From Acidocella sp. (GTDB taxonomy: Bacteria; Pseudomonadota; Alphaproteobacteria; Acetobacterales; Acetobacteraceae): a stretch of 38,840 nt of DNA. The stretch is from assembly GCF_013044125.1 (NCBI RefSeq), contig NZ_JABEVC010000135.1, positions 1 to 38,840 on the forward strand. The letters run 5' to 3'. Position numbers and translations under genes: made by a program. The notes beneath the pieces are model-generated. The model was not told the DNA's origin, searched no databases, and worked only from the letters and a program-made list of their open reading frames with translations. Positions 18,782 to 28,006 of the stretch are shown in pieces. The stretch's first letter is position 1. Every line of letters begins with the position of its first letter.

Positions 18782-19707
18782 TTATCATTTTCCGGCAGTT
18801 TTACACCGCCCAGGCGGGCATAAACACGCGCGACGGAGGCATCGTCATCGCGGCCCAGGCCCATGCCTGAGGCGGCGAGAAACATCTGTAGCGCACTGGC
18901 TGCGACAGGAACCGGAAATTTTGCGTCTCTCGCCATGTCCTGAATGATGCCAAGATCTTTCACGAAAATATCCACCGCACTGTGCGGGGTATAATCTCCG
19001 GCCAGAACATGCGGCATGCGGTTTTCAAACATCCAGGAATTTCCAGCGGATGCGGTAATCACCTCATACACCTTCCCAAGATCCAGCCCCTGCCGCGCGG
19101 CGAAGGCCATCGCCTCGCTGGCGGCGGCGATATGCACCCCGGCCAGAAGCTGGTTGATCATTTTGAACGCAGCCCCCAGCCCCGCCTCGCTGCCCAGCTC
19201 ATAAACCTTCGCAGCCATCGCTGAGAGTGCAGGCTGGGCCTTGGAAAATGCTTCAGGGGAACCGGAGGCGAGAATGGTCAACGCGCCATCGCGTGCGCGG
19301 ATGGCGCCGCCGCTAATCGGTGCGTCCAGGTAATGCCGGCCGGTTGCCTCCAGCCGCGCCGCGAACTGCCGCGCGATTTCTGGCGCCATGGTGGCGGCGG
19401 AGATGAACACGCCGCCTTTGGGCAATGTTTCCGCAACGCCTGCGTCGCCAAACAGAATCGCCTCGGTCTGCGCGGCATTCACCACCACCGAGACGACAAT
19501 TTCAGCGCCCGCGGCCGCTTGTGCCGGGCTGTCCGCACCGCGTCCGCCCTCTGCCTGCAAGCGCTCGACGGCTTCACGCGCGACATCGAACCCCGCCACC
19601 GCAAAACCCGCGCGGCTCAGCGACTGCGCCATGCCAAAGCCCATGGAGCCCAGTCCGATGACCGCAACAGTCGCGGTATTTGGTATATTGATGGTTTGAG
19701 TGCTCAT
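18778..19707 (-). CDS. ltnD: L-threonate dehydrogenase-like beta-hydroxyacid dehydrogenase
   Basis: 'VAVIGLGSMGFGMAQSLSRAGF', 'LDAPISGGAIRARDG', position in otn cluster. Confidence 0.85.
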   Translation of the reverse strand: MSTQTINIPNTATVAVIGLGSMGFGMAQSLSRAGFAVAGFDVAREAVERLQAEGGRGADSPAQAAAGAEIVVSVVVNAAQTEAILFGDAGVAETLPKGGVFISAATMAPEIARQFAARLEATGRHYLDAPISGGAIRARDGALTILASGSPEAFSKAQPALSAMAAKVYELGSEAGLGAAFKMINQLLAGVHIAAASEAMAFAARQGLDLGKVYEVITASAGNSWMFENRMPHVLAGDYTPHSAVDIFVKDLGIIQDMARDAKFPVPVAASALQMFLAASGMGLGRDDDASVARVYARLGGVKLPENDN

Positions 19708-19818
19708 TTACATCTTCCAACGAGCCAGGCTGGCGCCGTGGCATAGCGGTTTCTTTTGGTACTCTGGCACGTGATGATCTCCCAAAACGCGGCATTCACC
19801 GCTGGCGCTGCGTGTAAA

Positions 19819-19832
19819 TGGTAGCGCTATCA
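19819..19832. promoter_or_regulatory. candidate LacI-family operator TGGTAGCGCTATCA
   Basis: Exact copy of 10071-10084 in the ltnD/otnC divergent intergenic region. Confidence 0.75.
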
Positions 19833-19870
19833 TATTTCTAGGTCATTTTGCGGCGCTTGCCAAGAGCTAA

Positions 19871-19884
19871 TGGGAGCGCTACCA
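19871..19884. promoter_or_regulatory. candidate LacI-family operator TGGGAGCGCTACCA
   Basis: Second operator-like site, 52 bp centre-to-centre from the first; one mismatch from a perfect TGGTAGCGCTACCA palindrome. Confidence 0.7.
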
Positions 19885-19922
19885 ATTCAATGTTTACAAT
19901 GGCCAAAAGGAAGTGAAGCACG

Positions 19923-20576
19923 ATGAATGAATCGGCCCTGCGCGAGCAGATCTGCCGTTTTGGCGCCTCTCTGTTTGCGCGTGGGCTTACGCCAGGCGCA
20001 TCGGGCAACATCTCTGTGCGGCTGGAGGGTGGCGGCTGGCTGGTTACGCCCACCAATGCCTCTTTGGGGGTTCTGGACCCGGCGCGGCTCTCCGTGCTCG
20101 ATGCTGCGGGCCGGTTGCTCTCAGGTGACCCGCCAACCAAGGAAATCCCGCTGCACGCTGCGATTTATGAAAGCCGCAAGGCCGCCGCGGTGGTGCATCT
20201 GCATTCAACCCATGCCGTCGCGGTCTCCATGCTGCCGGAAATCAACCCGGCCAACGCGCTGCCCCCGCTCACCCCTTATTATGTGATGCGCTGCGGCTGC
20301 ACCGCCCTGGTGGCGTATCATCGCCCGGGAGACCCGGCGGTAGGAGACGCCATTCGCGGCCTCGGCGGCCGTTATTCCTGCGTTCTGCTGGCCAATCATG
20401 GTTCGGTGCTCGCGGGTGAAACTCTGGAGGCGGCTGTTTTCGCGGCGGAGGAACTGGAGGAGACGGCGAAGCTCTATCTGTTGCTGCGCGGCGCCGCTCC
20501 GCGCGTGCTGGATTCGGCTCAACTCAACGATCTGGTGGATCATTTCAATTTATCTCCAGAGCTGCGCCGGATGTGA
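19923..20576 (+). CDS. otnC: class II aldolase-family, probable 3-oxo-tetronate 4-phosphate decarboxylase
   Basis: 'LTPGASGNISVRL', 'VVHLHSTHAVAVSML', 'LLANHGSVLAGETLEAAVFAAEELEETAKLYLLL'. Confidence 0.88.
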   Translation: MNESALREQICRFGASLFARGLTPGASGNISVRLEGGGWLVTPTNASLGVLDPARLSVLDAAGRLLSGDPPTKEIPLHAAIYESRKAAAVVHLHSTHAVAVSMLPEINPANALPPLTPYYVMRCGCTALVAYHRPGDPAVGDAIRGLGGRYSCVLLANHGSVLAGETLEAAVFAAEELEETAKLYLLLRGAAPRVLDSAQLNDLVDHFNLSPELRRM

Positions 20577-20629
20577 CGCGCTTCGGGTGCCCCAAAAGCC
20601 CGCCTGCCACGAAATCGGCCAGTCTGTTT

Positions 20630-20647
20630 CCGCGAATTGATTCGCGG
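20630..20647. repeat. hairpin CCGCGAA-TTGA-TTCGCGG
   Basis: Perfect 7-bp stem between otnC and glycerate kinase; no clear T-tract. Confidence 0.5.
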
Positions 20648-20714
20648 GCCGTGCCGGGCCACATTCCCCATATTCTGGCCCTGCCGATCCGCAGCGAATT
20701 TGGAGCATGACGTA

Positions 20715-22049
20715 ATGACCGAGCCTGACCTGTTGCGGCGTATGTTCGATGCCGCTGTGTGTGCCGCGGCGCCGGATCTGGCGGTGCCACCGCATTTGCC
20801 CGCTCCGCCGCGCGGCCGCACGGTCGTGATCGGCGCGGGCAAAGCCGCCGCCGCCATGGCGCGCGCGGTGGAATTGAACTGGCCGGCGGGTCATCCCATC
20901 AGCGGGTTGGCCGTCACCCGCTATGGCCACGGCGTTGGCCCACTGGCGCGCATTGAGGTGGTGGAGGCGGCTCATCCGGTACCTGATGCCGCCGGGCAGG
21001 ACGCTGCCCAGCGCATCCTGACGATGGTGCAAGGGCTGGAGCCGGAGGATTTGGTGCTGTGTTTGATTTCCGGCGGCGGGTCTTCGCTGCTTTCACTACC
21101 CGCTCCAGGCGTCACCCTGGCCGACAAGCAGGAGATCAACCGCGCGTTGCTGCGCAGCGGGGCGAATATTCATGAGATGAATTGCGTTCGCAAGCATCTT
21201 TCCGCCATCAAGGGCGGCCGCCTGGCCGCCGCTGCCGCTCCGGCTCAACTGGTGACGCTGCTGATTTCCGATGTGCCGGGCGACGACCCTTCGGTAATCG
21301 CTTCAGGCCCCACCGTGCCGGACGCCACGACCCAGGCCGAGGCCAAGGCGATTCTGGCGCGCTACCAAATTGCGCTGGCGCCGCATGTGCGCGCGCTGCT
21401 GGATGACCCGTCCGCCGAGACGCCCAAGCCCGGTAATCCGGCCTTCGCCCACACGCAAACGCACATCATCGCCGCCCCGCAGGCCTCGCTGGAGGCCGCC
21501 GCTGCCATCGCGCGGGCCGCGGGGGTCACGCCATTGATACTGGGCGATGCCCTGGAAGGTGAGGCCGCAGAGGTAGGCCGGGTGATGGCGGGGATCGCCA
21601 GGCAGGTGGCGCTGCACCGGCAGCCCGCGCCGCCGCCTTGCGTCCTGCTCTCGGGCGGCGAGACCACCGTCACCGTGCGCGGCCAGGGGCGCGGCGGGCG
21701 GAATGTGGAGTTTTTGCTCTCCCTCGCCATCGCCCTTGGCGGGCAGCCCGGCATTTGGGCCATCGCGGGCGACACGGACGGCGTGGACGGCGCCGAGGAA
21801 GTCGCGGGGGCGATCGTCACGCCGGATACGCTGGCCCGCGCGGCCGCCCTTGGCATGAATCCTCGCGCCAGCCTGGATGACAATAACGGCCACGGATTTT
21901 TCGCGGCGCTGGATGATCAGGTGATCACCGGCCCGACACTCACCAATGTCAACGATTTTCGCGCCATCCTTATCACCGCCGCCAGCACGGAGGGCAATAT
22001 TGGCCACCCGGCGGCCATGCAGGCTGATTTAAGGAAGGACTCACCATGA
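20715..22049 (+). CDS. glycerate 2-kinase / hydroxypyruvate reductase-annotated MOFRL protein (GckA/TtuD-like)
   Basis: 'VVIGAGKAAAAMARAVE', 'LCLISGGGSSLLSLPAPGVTLADKQEINRALLRSGANIHEMNCVRKHLSAIKGGRLA', 'LSGGETTVTVRGQGRGGRNVEFLLSLA', 'GDTDGVDG'. Confidence 0.93.
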   Translation: MTEPDLLRRMFDAAVCAAAPDLAVPPHLPAPPRGRTVVIGAGKAAAAMARAVELNWPAGHPISGLAVTRYGHGVGPLARIEVVEAAHPVPDAAGQDAAQRILTMVQGLEPEDLVLCLISGGGSSLLSLPAPGVTLADKQEINRALLRSGANIHEMNCVRKHLSAIKGGRLAAAAAPAQLVTLLISDVPGDDPSVIASGPTVPDATTQAEAKAILARYQIALAPHVRALLDDPSAETPKPGNPAFAHTQTHIIAAPQASLEAAAAIARAAGVTPLILGDALEGEAAEVGRVMAGIARQVALHRQPAPPPCVLLSGGETTVTVRGQGRGGRNVEFLLSLAIALGGQPGIWAIAGDTDGVDGAEEVAGAIVTPDTLARAAALGMNPRASLDDNNGHGFFAALDDQVITGPTLTNVNDFRAILITAASTEGNIGHPAAMQADLRKDSP

Positions 22050-22153
22050 CCGGCGGCATTCAGGCGCTCACCGCCTGGCTTCCGTTCGGGTCGCCGGGCT
22101 CCACCGCTCCGCTCAAGCTTGCGGTTGTTCGGCGCCTGCGACATGTTGCCTGA
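22046..22153 (+). CDS. candidate 35-aa small ORF coupled to glycerate kinase stop
   Basis: ATGA overlap with upstream stop; purine-rich AGGAAGGA upstream; translates to MTGGIQALTAWLPFGSPGSTAPLKLAVVRRLRHVA. Confidence 0.3.
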   Translation: MTGGIQALTAWLPFGSPGSTAPLKLAVVRRLRHVA

Positions 22154-22198
22154 CTGCCCATAAAACAATGCCCAAGAACCAAAAATAAGGAGGCTTTT

Positions 22199-23818
22199 AT
22201 GTTCGCACAATTACTCACGCCCATTGAAGGCAGCCTTGGGGACTCGTTCCTCATCGCGGTCCTGCCGGTTGTCGCCGTGCTGCTGCTGCTGGGCGTCTTT
22301 CGCCGCCCTGCCTGGCAGGCGGCGCTGGCCGGGCTGCTCACCGGCCTTGCCGTCGCGATCATGGCCTGGCAAATGCCCGTGCACCTCGCCCTCAACGCCG
22401 TGGCAAATGGCGCGGTATTCGCCGCCTGGCCGGTGATGTGGATCGTGGTCAACGCGCTGTTGCTCTATAACGTAGCGGTCAAATCCGGGCGTTTCGAGGC
22501 CTTCCGCAAATGGGTGATCGAACATTTGCCGAACGACCGCCGGGTTGTGCTGGTTGTCATCGGCTTCTGCTTCGGTGCCCTGCTCGAAGGCATTGCCGGT
22601 TTTGGCACGCCGGTCGCCATTACCAGTTCGCTGCTGATCATGGTTGGTTTTCCCGCCCTTGATGCGCTGGTGTTCGTGCTCATCTTCAACACCGCCCCGG
22701 TCGCGTTCGGCGCGCTTGGCGTTCCTGTCACCGTGCTGGGCGCGGTGACGAGCCTGCCCGCGAGCACGTTGGGTGCCATGGTCGGGCGCCAGCTGCCGCT
22801 GATGGCGCTGATCCTGCCGTTTTACGTAATGGCGGTATACGGCGGATGGCGTTCGCTCAAGGCGCTCTGGCCCTTGCTGCTGGTTGCCGGGAGCAGTTTC
22901 GCGGCCGCGCAGTTCGTAACCTCCAATTATATCGACTACCCGCTTACCGATGTTTTGTCCTCGCTCGGCTCTCTCGTCATCACGCTGCTGTTCCTGCGCG
23001 TCTGGCGTCCCGCTCCGGATGCCGCTTTCGCGGTCTCGGAAACCAAGCTGCAAGACGCTGAACGCACGGAAATGAACATTGCCCCCTGGCAGGGCTGGAT
23101 TCCCTGGGTCGTGGTCTCGGCCATCGTCATCGCCTGGACATTTTACGGCGTGGCAGCGCTTGGCCAGCAGGCGATTCACTGGCCCGGTCTGGACAAGGCA
23201 ATCTCCATCACGTTGTACCATGGCAAACCCTATGCGGCTGTCTGGGTTTTCCAGCCGCTTGGCACCGGCACGGCGATTTTGCTGTCAGCCGTAATCACCG
23301 CGTTGATGTTCAGCCTGAGCCCCCGCGCGTTCCTGGGCTGCATAAAGCAGACGGTCAAACAGGTCTGGATCGCGGTTGTCACCGTGATGCTGATCGTTGG
23401 TCTGGCCTACTTGATGAATTATTCAGGTCTGGCTTACACGCTGGGGGCTGGCGTGGCGGCAACCGGAAGGCTGTTTGTGCTGCTCTCGCCCTTTCTGGGC
23501 TGGATTGCCGTGATGCTTTCGGGCAGTGATACCTCAGGTAACGCTCTGTTCGGCAATCTGCAGGTGGTCGCGGCCCAGCAGCTTCATCTCAACCCGGTGC
23601 TTTTTGCCGCCACCAACTCATCCGGCGGTGTCATGGGCAAGATGATCTCGCCGCAGAACATCGCCACCGGCGTCTCCGTCACCAACCTCAAGGGCCAGGA
23701 AGGCCAGGTATTCGCGCGCACTTTCGTGCACTCGGTCATCCTCACGCTAATGCTCAGCGGCCTGGTGGTGGTGGAGCAGTTCGTCATTCCGTGGATCATT
23801 CCCGCGATAGGAGGTTGA
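22199..23818 (+). CDS. L-lactate/glycolate permease (LldP/GlcA family)
   Basis: 'GALLEGIAGFGTPVAITSSLLIMVGFPALDALVFVLIFNTAPVAFGALGVPVTVLG', 'GSDTSGNALFGNLQVVAAQQL'; AAGGAGG SD. Confidence 0.94.
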   Translation: MFAQLLTPIEGSLGDSFLIAVLPVVAVLLLLGVFRRPAWQAALAGLLTGLAVAIMAWQMPVHLALNAVANGAVFAAWPVMWIVVNALLLYNVAVKSGRFEAFRKWVIEHLPNDRRVVLVVIGFCFGALLEGIAGFGTPVAITSSLLIMVGFPALDALVFVLIFNTAPVAFGALGVPVTVLGAVTSLPASTLGAMVGRQLPLMALILPFYVMAVYGGWRSLKALWPLLLVAGSSFAAAQFVTSNYIDYPLTDVLSSLGSLVITLLFLRVWRPAPDAAFAVSETKLQDAERTEMNIAPWQGWIPWVVVSAIVIAWTFYGVAALGQQAIHWPGLDKAISITLYHGKPYAAVWVFQPLGTGTAILLSAVITALMFSLSPRAFLGCIKQTVKQVWIAVVTVMLIVGLAYLMNYSGLAYTLGAGVAATGRLFVLLSPFLGWIAVMLSGSDTSGNALFGNLQVVAAQQLHLNPVLFAATNSSGGVMGKMISPQNIATGVSVTNLKGQEGQVFARTFVHSVILTLMLSGLVVVEQFVIPWIIPAIGG

Positions 23819-23819
23819 C

Positions 23820-25310
23820 ATGATTTTGATGCCCCCACCCGATCAGGCCGTGCTCGCCCGCCGCACGCAGATCGTCGCCGATTTGCGGCAGATCGTGCCC
23901 GGCGACGGGGTGATCGACACCGAGCATGAACGCCGTGCCTTTGAATGCGATGGGCTCACAGCCTACCGCCAATTGCCGATGGTGGTGGTGCTCCCTAGCA
24001 CCACCGCGCAGATTGTCGGCGTGCTGCGCTATTGCACCGCGCATAATGTTAAGGTGGTTCCCCGCGGGGCGGGCACTTCGCTCTCCGGCGGGGCGTTGCC
24101 GCTGGAGGACGGCGTTCTCCTGGGGCTAGGAAAATTCAAGCGTATCCTGGAAATTGATACGGCCAACCGCTGCGTGGTGGTGCAACCCGGCGTCACCAAT
24201 CTGGGCATAACCCACGCGGTGCAGGGGTTGGGCCTGTACTATGCGCCGGACCCCTCCAGCCAGATCGCCTGCACCATCGGCGGCAATGTGGCGGAGAATT
24301 CCGGCGGTGTGCACTGCCTTAAATATGGGCTGACCACCAATAATGTCATCGGCATAGAAATGGTAACGATGGACGGCGAAATCCTGCGCCTCGGCGGCAA
24401 GCATTTTGACTCCGGCGGGTTAGATCTCCTCGGCGTGATGGTCGGCTCCGAGGGGCTGCTCGGCGTGGTCACCGAAGTCACCGTGCGGGTGCTGCCCCCC
24501 CCTCCGGGCGCGCGCGCGTTGATGATCGGCTTCCCAACGGTTGAAGGTTCGGCCGATTGCGTGGCGGACATCATCGCCGCCGGAATCATTCCCGGCGGCA
24601 TGGAGATCATGGACAGGCTGGCGGTCGAAGCCGCCGAGGCGTTTGTCCATGCCGGTTATCCGCTTGAGGCCGCGGCCTTGCTGATTGTTGAACTTGATGG
24701 CGTGGCGGTTGAAGTTGACCATCTGGTGGCGCTGGTCGAGGAAATCGCGCAGCGCCACGGCGCCACCTCATGCCGCGCCAGCCAGTCGGAGGCCGAGCGG
24801 CTGCTGTTCTGGGCCGGGCGCAAGGCGGCCTTCCCGGCGGTGGGGCGGCTCTCGCCGGATTATTATTGCATGGACGGTACAATCCCCCGGCGGCGCATCG
24901 GCTATGTGCTGGCGCGCATCACCCAGATGGAGCAGGTCTATGGGCTGCGCGTCGCCAATGTGTTCCATGCCGGCGATGGCAATCTGCACCCCTTGATTCT
25001 CTACAACGCCAACATTCCCGGCGAGTTGGAGCGCGCCGAGGAATTCGGCAACGATATCCTGCGGCTCTGCGTTGAGGTCGGCGGCGTGCTGACGGGTGAG
25101 CATGGCGTGGGCATCGAAAAGCGCGACCTGATGGGCACGATGTTCAACGAGACCGATCTCGGGCAGCAGCAGCGCTTGAAATGCGCGTTTGACCCTGCCA
25201 GCCTGCTCAACCCCGGCAAGGTGTTTCCGCAGCTTTGCAACTGTGCCGAGCTGGGGCGCGTGCATGTGCATGGCGGCCAGACGCGCTTCCCCGAACTACC
25301 CCGCTTTTGA
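23820..25310 (+). CDS. glcD: glycolate oxidase subunit GlcD
   Basis: FAD_binding_4: 'VVPRGAGTSLSGGALPLEDGVLLGL', 'GGNVAENSGGVHCLKYGLTTNNV', 'HAGDGNLHPLILY', 'GGVLTGEHGVGIEKR'. Confidence 0.94.
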   Translation: MILMPPPDQAVLARRTQIVADLRQIVPGDGVIDTEHERRAFECDGLTAYRQLPMVVVLPSTTAQIVGVLRYCTAHNVKVVPRGAGTSLSGGALPLEDGVLLGLGKFKRILEIDTANRCVVVQPGVTNLGITHAVQGLGLYYAPDPSSQIACTIGGNVAENSGGVHCLKYGLTTNNVIGIEMVTMDGEILRLGGKHFDSGGLDLLGVMVGSEGLLGVVTEVTVRVLPPPPGARALMIGFPTVEGSADCVADIIAAGIIPGGMEIMDRLAVEAAEAFVHAGYPLEAAALLIVELDGVAVEVDHLVALVEEIAQRHGATSCRASQSEAERLLFWAGRKAAFPAVGRLSPDYYCMDGTIPRRRIGYVLARITQMEQVYGLRVANVFHAGDGNLHPLILYNANIPGELERAEEFGNDILRLCVEVGGVLTGEHGVGIEKRDLMGTMFNETDLGQQQRLKCAFDPASLLNPGKVFPQLCNCAELGRVHVHGGQTRFPELPRF

Positions 25311-25323
25311 AAAGTATTCGCCA

Positions 25324-26541
25324 ATGCCGAGATTCACCCCACAGAATGCCGCCGAGGCCGCTGAAATAATCGCCAGGGCCGCCGCCGGAAATCAACCGCT
25401 TGAAATTATCGCGGGCGCCAGCAAGCGCGCTTTGGGCCGCCCCGTGGCAAGCAATGATGTTCTCGATATCTCGGCATTGCGCGGGATCATCAGCTACGAA
25501 CCCGCCGAACTGGTGCTGAGCGTGCATGCCGCCACCCCGATGTCCGAGATCGAGGCGGCATTGAGCGAACACCAGCAGATGCTCGCGTTCGAGCCGCCGG
25601 ATTGGCGGGGGCTGCTGGGCAGCGGCGGCGAGCCCACCTTGGGGGGCGTCGTTGCCTGCAACCAGTCTGGCCCGCGCCGGGTCCGCGCCGGCGCCGCCCG
25701 GGACTATTTCCTGGGCTTCTCGGCCATCAACGGCTGGGGCGAATCCTGGAAGGCCGGGGGCAAGGTGGTGAAGAACGTCACCGGCTATGACATGTCAAAA
25801 CTACAGGCCGGCGCTTTTGGCACATTATCGGTGTTGACTGAGATCACCCTGAAGGTGATGCCAAAACCGCAGACCGCCACCACAATCCTGCTGCCAAGCC
25901 TGGCCGGCGAGGTGGCCATTGCGTTGCTCTCCCAGGCGCTGAACACCCCCTACGAGATCTCCGGCGCCGCCCATCTGCCGGCCGTGGTGGCGCGGCGCTC
26001 GGGCGTGGCGGCGGCCGCGCAAGGCGGCGCGGTCACGGCATTGCGCCTGGAGGGGCATGCCCCCTCGGTCGCGTTCAGGGTTGAAGCGGCCGAGGTATTG
26101 CTGGGCCGCGGCGAGCGGCTCGATGCCGCGCAGAGCGCTCAATTCTGGCGCGAGGTGGGGGAGGTGAGCCCGCTGCTGCCTGCCGAGGGGCGCGTGATCT
26201 GGCGGCTCTGTCCCACACCTTCGGCGGCGCCCGAGGTCCTGCAGGGCATCAGCGGCGCTTTCGCGTCGGCGGAGGCGTATTATGATTGGGGCGGCGGGCT
26301 GATCTGGCTGTCGCTGGATGCGGCGGCGGCTGGCCCGGATGCCGGCGCGGCGGCGGTGCGGGGCGCCATGGCGCGCGCGGGCGGCCACGCCACGCTGATT
26401 GCCGCCCCGGCGGCGCTACGCACGGCCGTGCCGGTTTTCACGCCACTGCCAGGCCCCCTGGAAGCGCTCGCCCGGCGGGTCAAGCAGAGCTTCGACCTGC
26501 GCGGCATTCTCAACCCTGGCCGCATTCAGGAAGGGCACTAA
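25324..26541 (+). CDS. glcE: glycolate oxidase FAD-binding subunit GlcE
   Basis: 'ALGRPVASNDVLDISALRGIISYEPAELVLSVHAATPMSEIEAALSEHQQMLAFEPPDW'; ATG at 25324; between glcD and glcF. Confidence 0.92.
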   Translation: MPRFTPQNAAEAAEIIARAAAGNQPLEIIAGASKRALGRPVASNDVLDISALRGIISYEPAELVLSVHAATPMSEIEAALSEHQQMLAFEPPDWRGLLGSGGEPTLGGVVACNQSGPRRVRAGAARDYFLGFSAINGWGESWKAGGKVVKNVTGYDMSKLQAGAFGTLSVLTEITLKVMPKPQTATTILLPSLAGEVAIALLSQALNTPYEISGAAHLPAVVARRSGVAAAAQGGAVTALRLEGHAPSVAFRVEAAEVLLGRGERLDAAQSAQFWREVGEVSPLLPAEGRVIWRLCPTPSAAPEVLQGISGAFASAEAYYDWGGGLIWLSLDAAAAGPDAGAAAVRGAMARAGGHATLIAAPAALRTAVPVFTPLPGPLEALARRVKQSFDLRGILNPGRIQEGH

Positions 26542-26546
26542 CCCCC

Positions 26547-27827
26547 ATGCAAACCAATTTTACCGCGGCGCAGCTGGCCAACCCGGACATCGCCGCCTCC
26601 GAGCAAATTCTGCGTAGTTGCGTGCATTGCGGCTTCTGCACCGCCACCTGTCCCACATACGCCCTGCTGGGTGATGAGCTCGATAGCCCCCGTGGCCGGA
26701 TTTATCTGATCAAGGACATGCTGGAGAATGACCGCCCCGCCACCGCGGAGGTGGTGAAGCATGTGGACCGCTGCCTCTCTTGCCTCTCATGCATGACCAC
26801 ATGCCCCTCGGGCGTGAATTATATGCACCTGGTTGACCATGCCCGCCACCATATCGAGGAGACCTATCGCAGACCCTGGGCTGATCGCGCGCTCCGCCGC
26901 GTGCTGGGGGCTGTGCTGCCGAGTCCGGCCCGTTTCCGCCTGGCGCTGCGGGCCGCCGCGCTGGGTAAGCCGTTCTCGCGGTATATGCCCGCGCGGTTGA
27001 GGGCGATGCTGGCGCTGGCCCCGGCGCGCCTGCCCGCGCCATCGCCGGTCAGCCGTCCGCAGATATTTCCTGCAACTGGGCCTCGTGTGCGCCGTGTCGC
27101 CATGCTGGCCGGCTGCGCGCAACAGGTGCTGGCGCCGCAAATCAACGAGGCCACGGTCCGGCTGCTCACACGCCATGGTTGCGAAGTGGTGGTGGCGAAC
27201 GGGGCGGGCTGTTGCGGCGCGCTCACGCATCATCTCGGCCAGGACGGGCATGCTGCGGCCCGGGCCAATATTCTCGCCTGGCAACGCGAAATTGAAAGCG
27301 GCGGTTTGGACGCCATCGTGATGAACGCTTCGGGCTGCGGCACAATGGTGAAGGATTACGGCTTCATGTTCCGTAACGATCCGCAACTGGCCGCGCCCGC
27401 CGCCCAGGTTTCAGCCCTGGCGCAAGACATTACAGAGCTGATGGCCCGGATTGGCTTGCGCCAGCCCGTGCAGACGAGCGGCCAGCGGGTTGCCTACCAT
27501 AGCGCCTGCTCCCTGCAGCACGGCCAGAAAATAACCAACGAGCCGAAACAGTTGCTTAAACAGGCGGGGTTCACGGTGCTCGATGTGCCGGAAGGCCATT
27601 TATGCTGCGGCTCAGCGGGTAGCTATAATCTGCTGCAACCAGAAATCGCCGGACAACTGCGTGAGCGCAAGGTGATGAATATCAAAAGCACGGCGCCAGA
27701 TCTAATCGCCGCAGGCAATATCGGCTGCCTGACGCAGATCGCCACAGGCACGCAACTGCCGGTGGTGCATACGGTGGAATTGCTGGACTGGGCCACCGGC
27801 GGGCCCAAGCCGGCCGCGCTGGGGTAA
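26547..27827 (+). CDS. glcF: glycolate oxidase iron-sulfur subunit GlcF
   Basis: Two CxxCxxCxxxCP-type motifs ('CVHCGFCTATCPTYALLGDELDSPRGRIYLIK', 'CLSCLSCMTTCPSGVNY'); two CCG-type domains. Confidence 0.95.
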   Translation: MQTNFTAAQLANPDIAASEQILRSCVHCGFCTATCPTYALLGDELDSPRGRIYLIKDMLENDRPATAEVVKHVDRCLSCLSCMTTCPSGVNYMHLVDHARHHIEETYRRPWADRALRRVLGAVLPSPARFRLALRAAALGKPFSRYMPARLRAMLALAPARLPAPSPVSRPQIFPATGPRVRRVAMLAGCAQQVLAPQINEATVRLLTRHGCEVVVANGAGCCGALTHHLGQDGHAAARANILAWQREIESGGLDAIVMNASGCGTMVKDYGFMFRNDPQLAAPAAQVSALAQDITELMARIGLRQPVQTSGQRVAYHSACSLQHGQKITNEPKQLLKQAGFTVLDVPEGHLCCGSAGSYNLLQPEIAGQLRERKVMNIKSTAPDLIAAGNIGCLTQIATGTQLPVVHTVELLDWATGGPKPAALG

Positions 27828-28006
27828 CAGACTCCCTCTCGATACAAGGCAGGGGTGGCGGGACGAAGGGGGCGAAGGTTCCAGCGGCGTGGAAAGCCGT
27901 TGAAAATCTCCCGGAGGGGCTGCGCGCCAAAGGAGAAACTGACGCCACAGGTCATCCTGTATGGCCGCAGGCATCTGTCATGCAATTCCTGGGAAGCCGG
28001 ATTGCC

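Noticed and set aside
22211-23221. 336-aa minus-strand ORF
   Set aside because: Shadow of the permease gene; low-complexity charged sequence, no family signature.
26286-26546. N-terminal part of ORF 26286..27827
   Set aside because: Overlaps glcE; GlcF homology starts at the ATG at 26547.
27623-27985. Minus-strand ORFs in and after the glcF 3' end (120, 88 and 90 aa)
   Set aside because: Mutually overlapping shadow frames without domain similarity.
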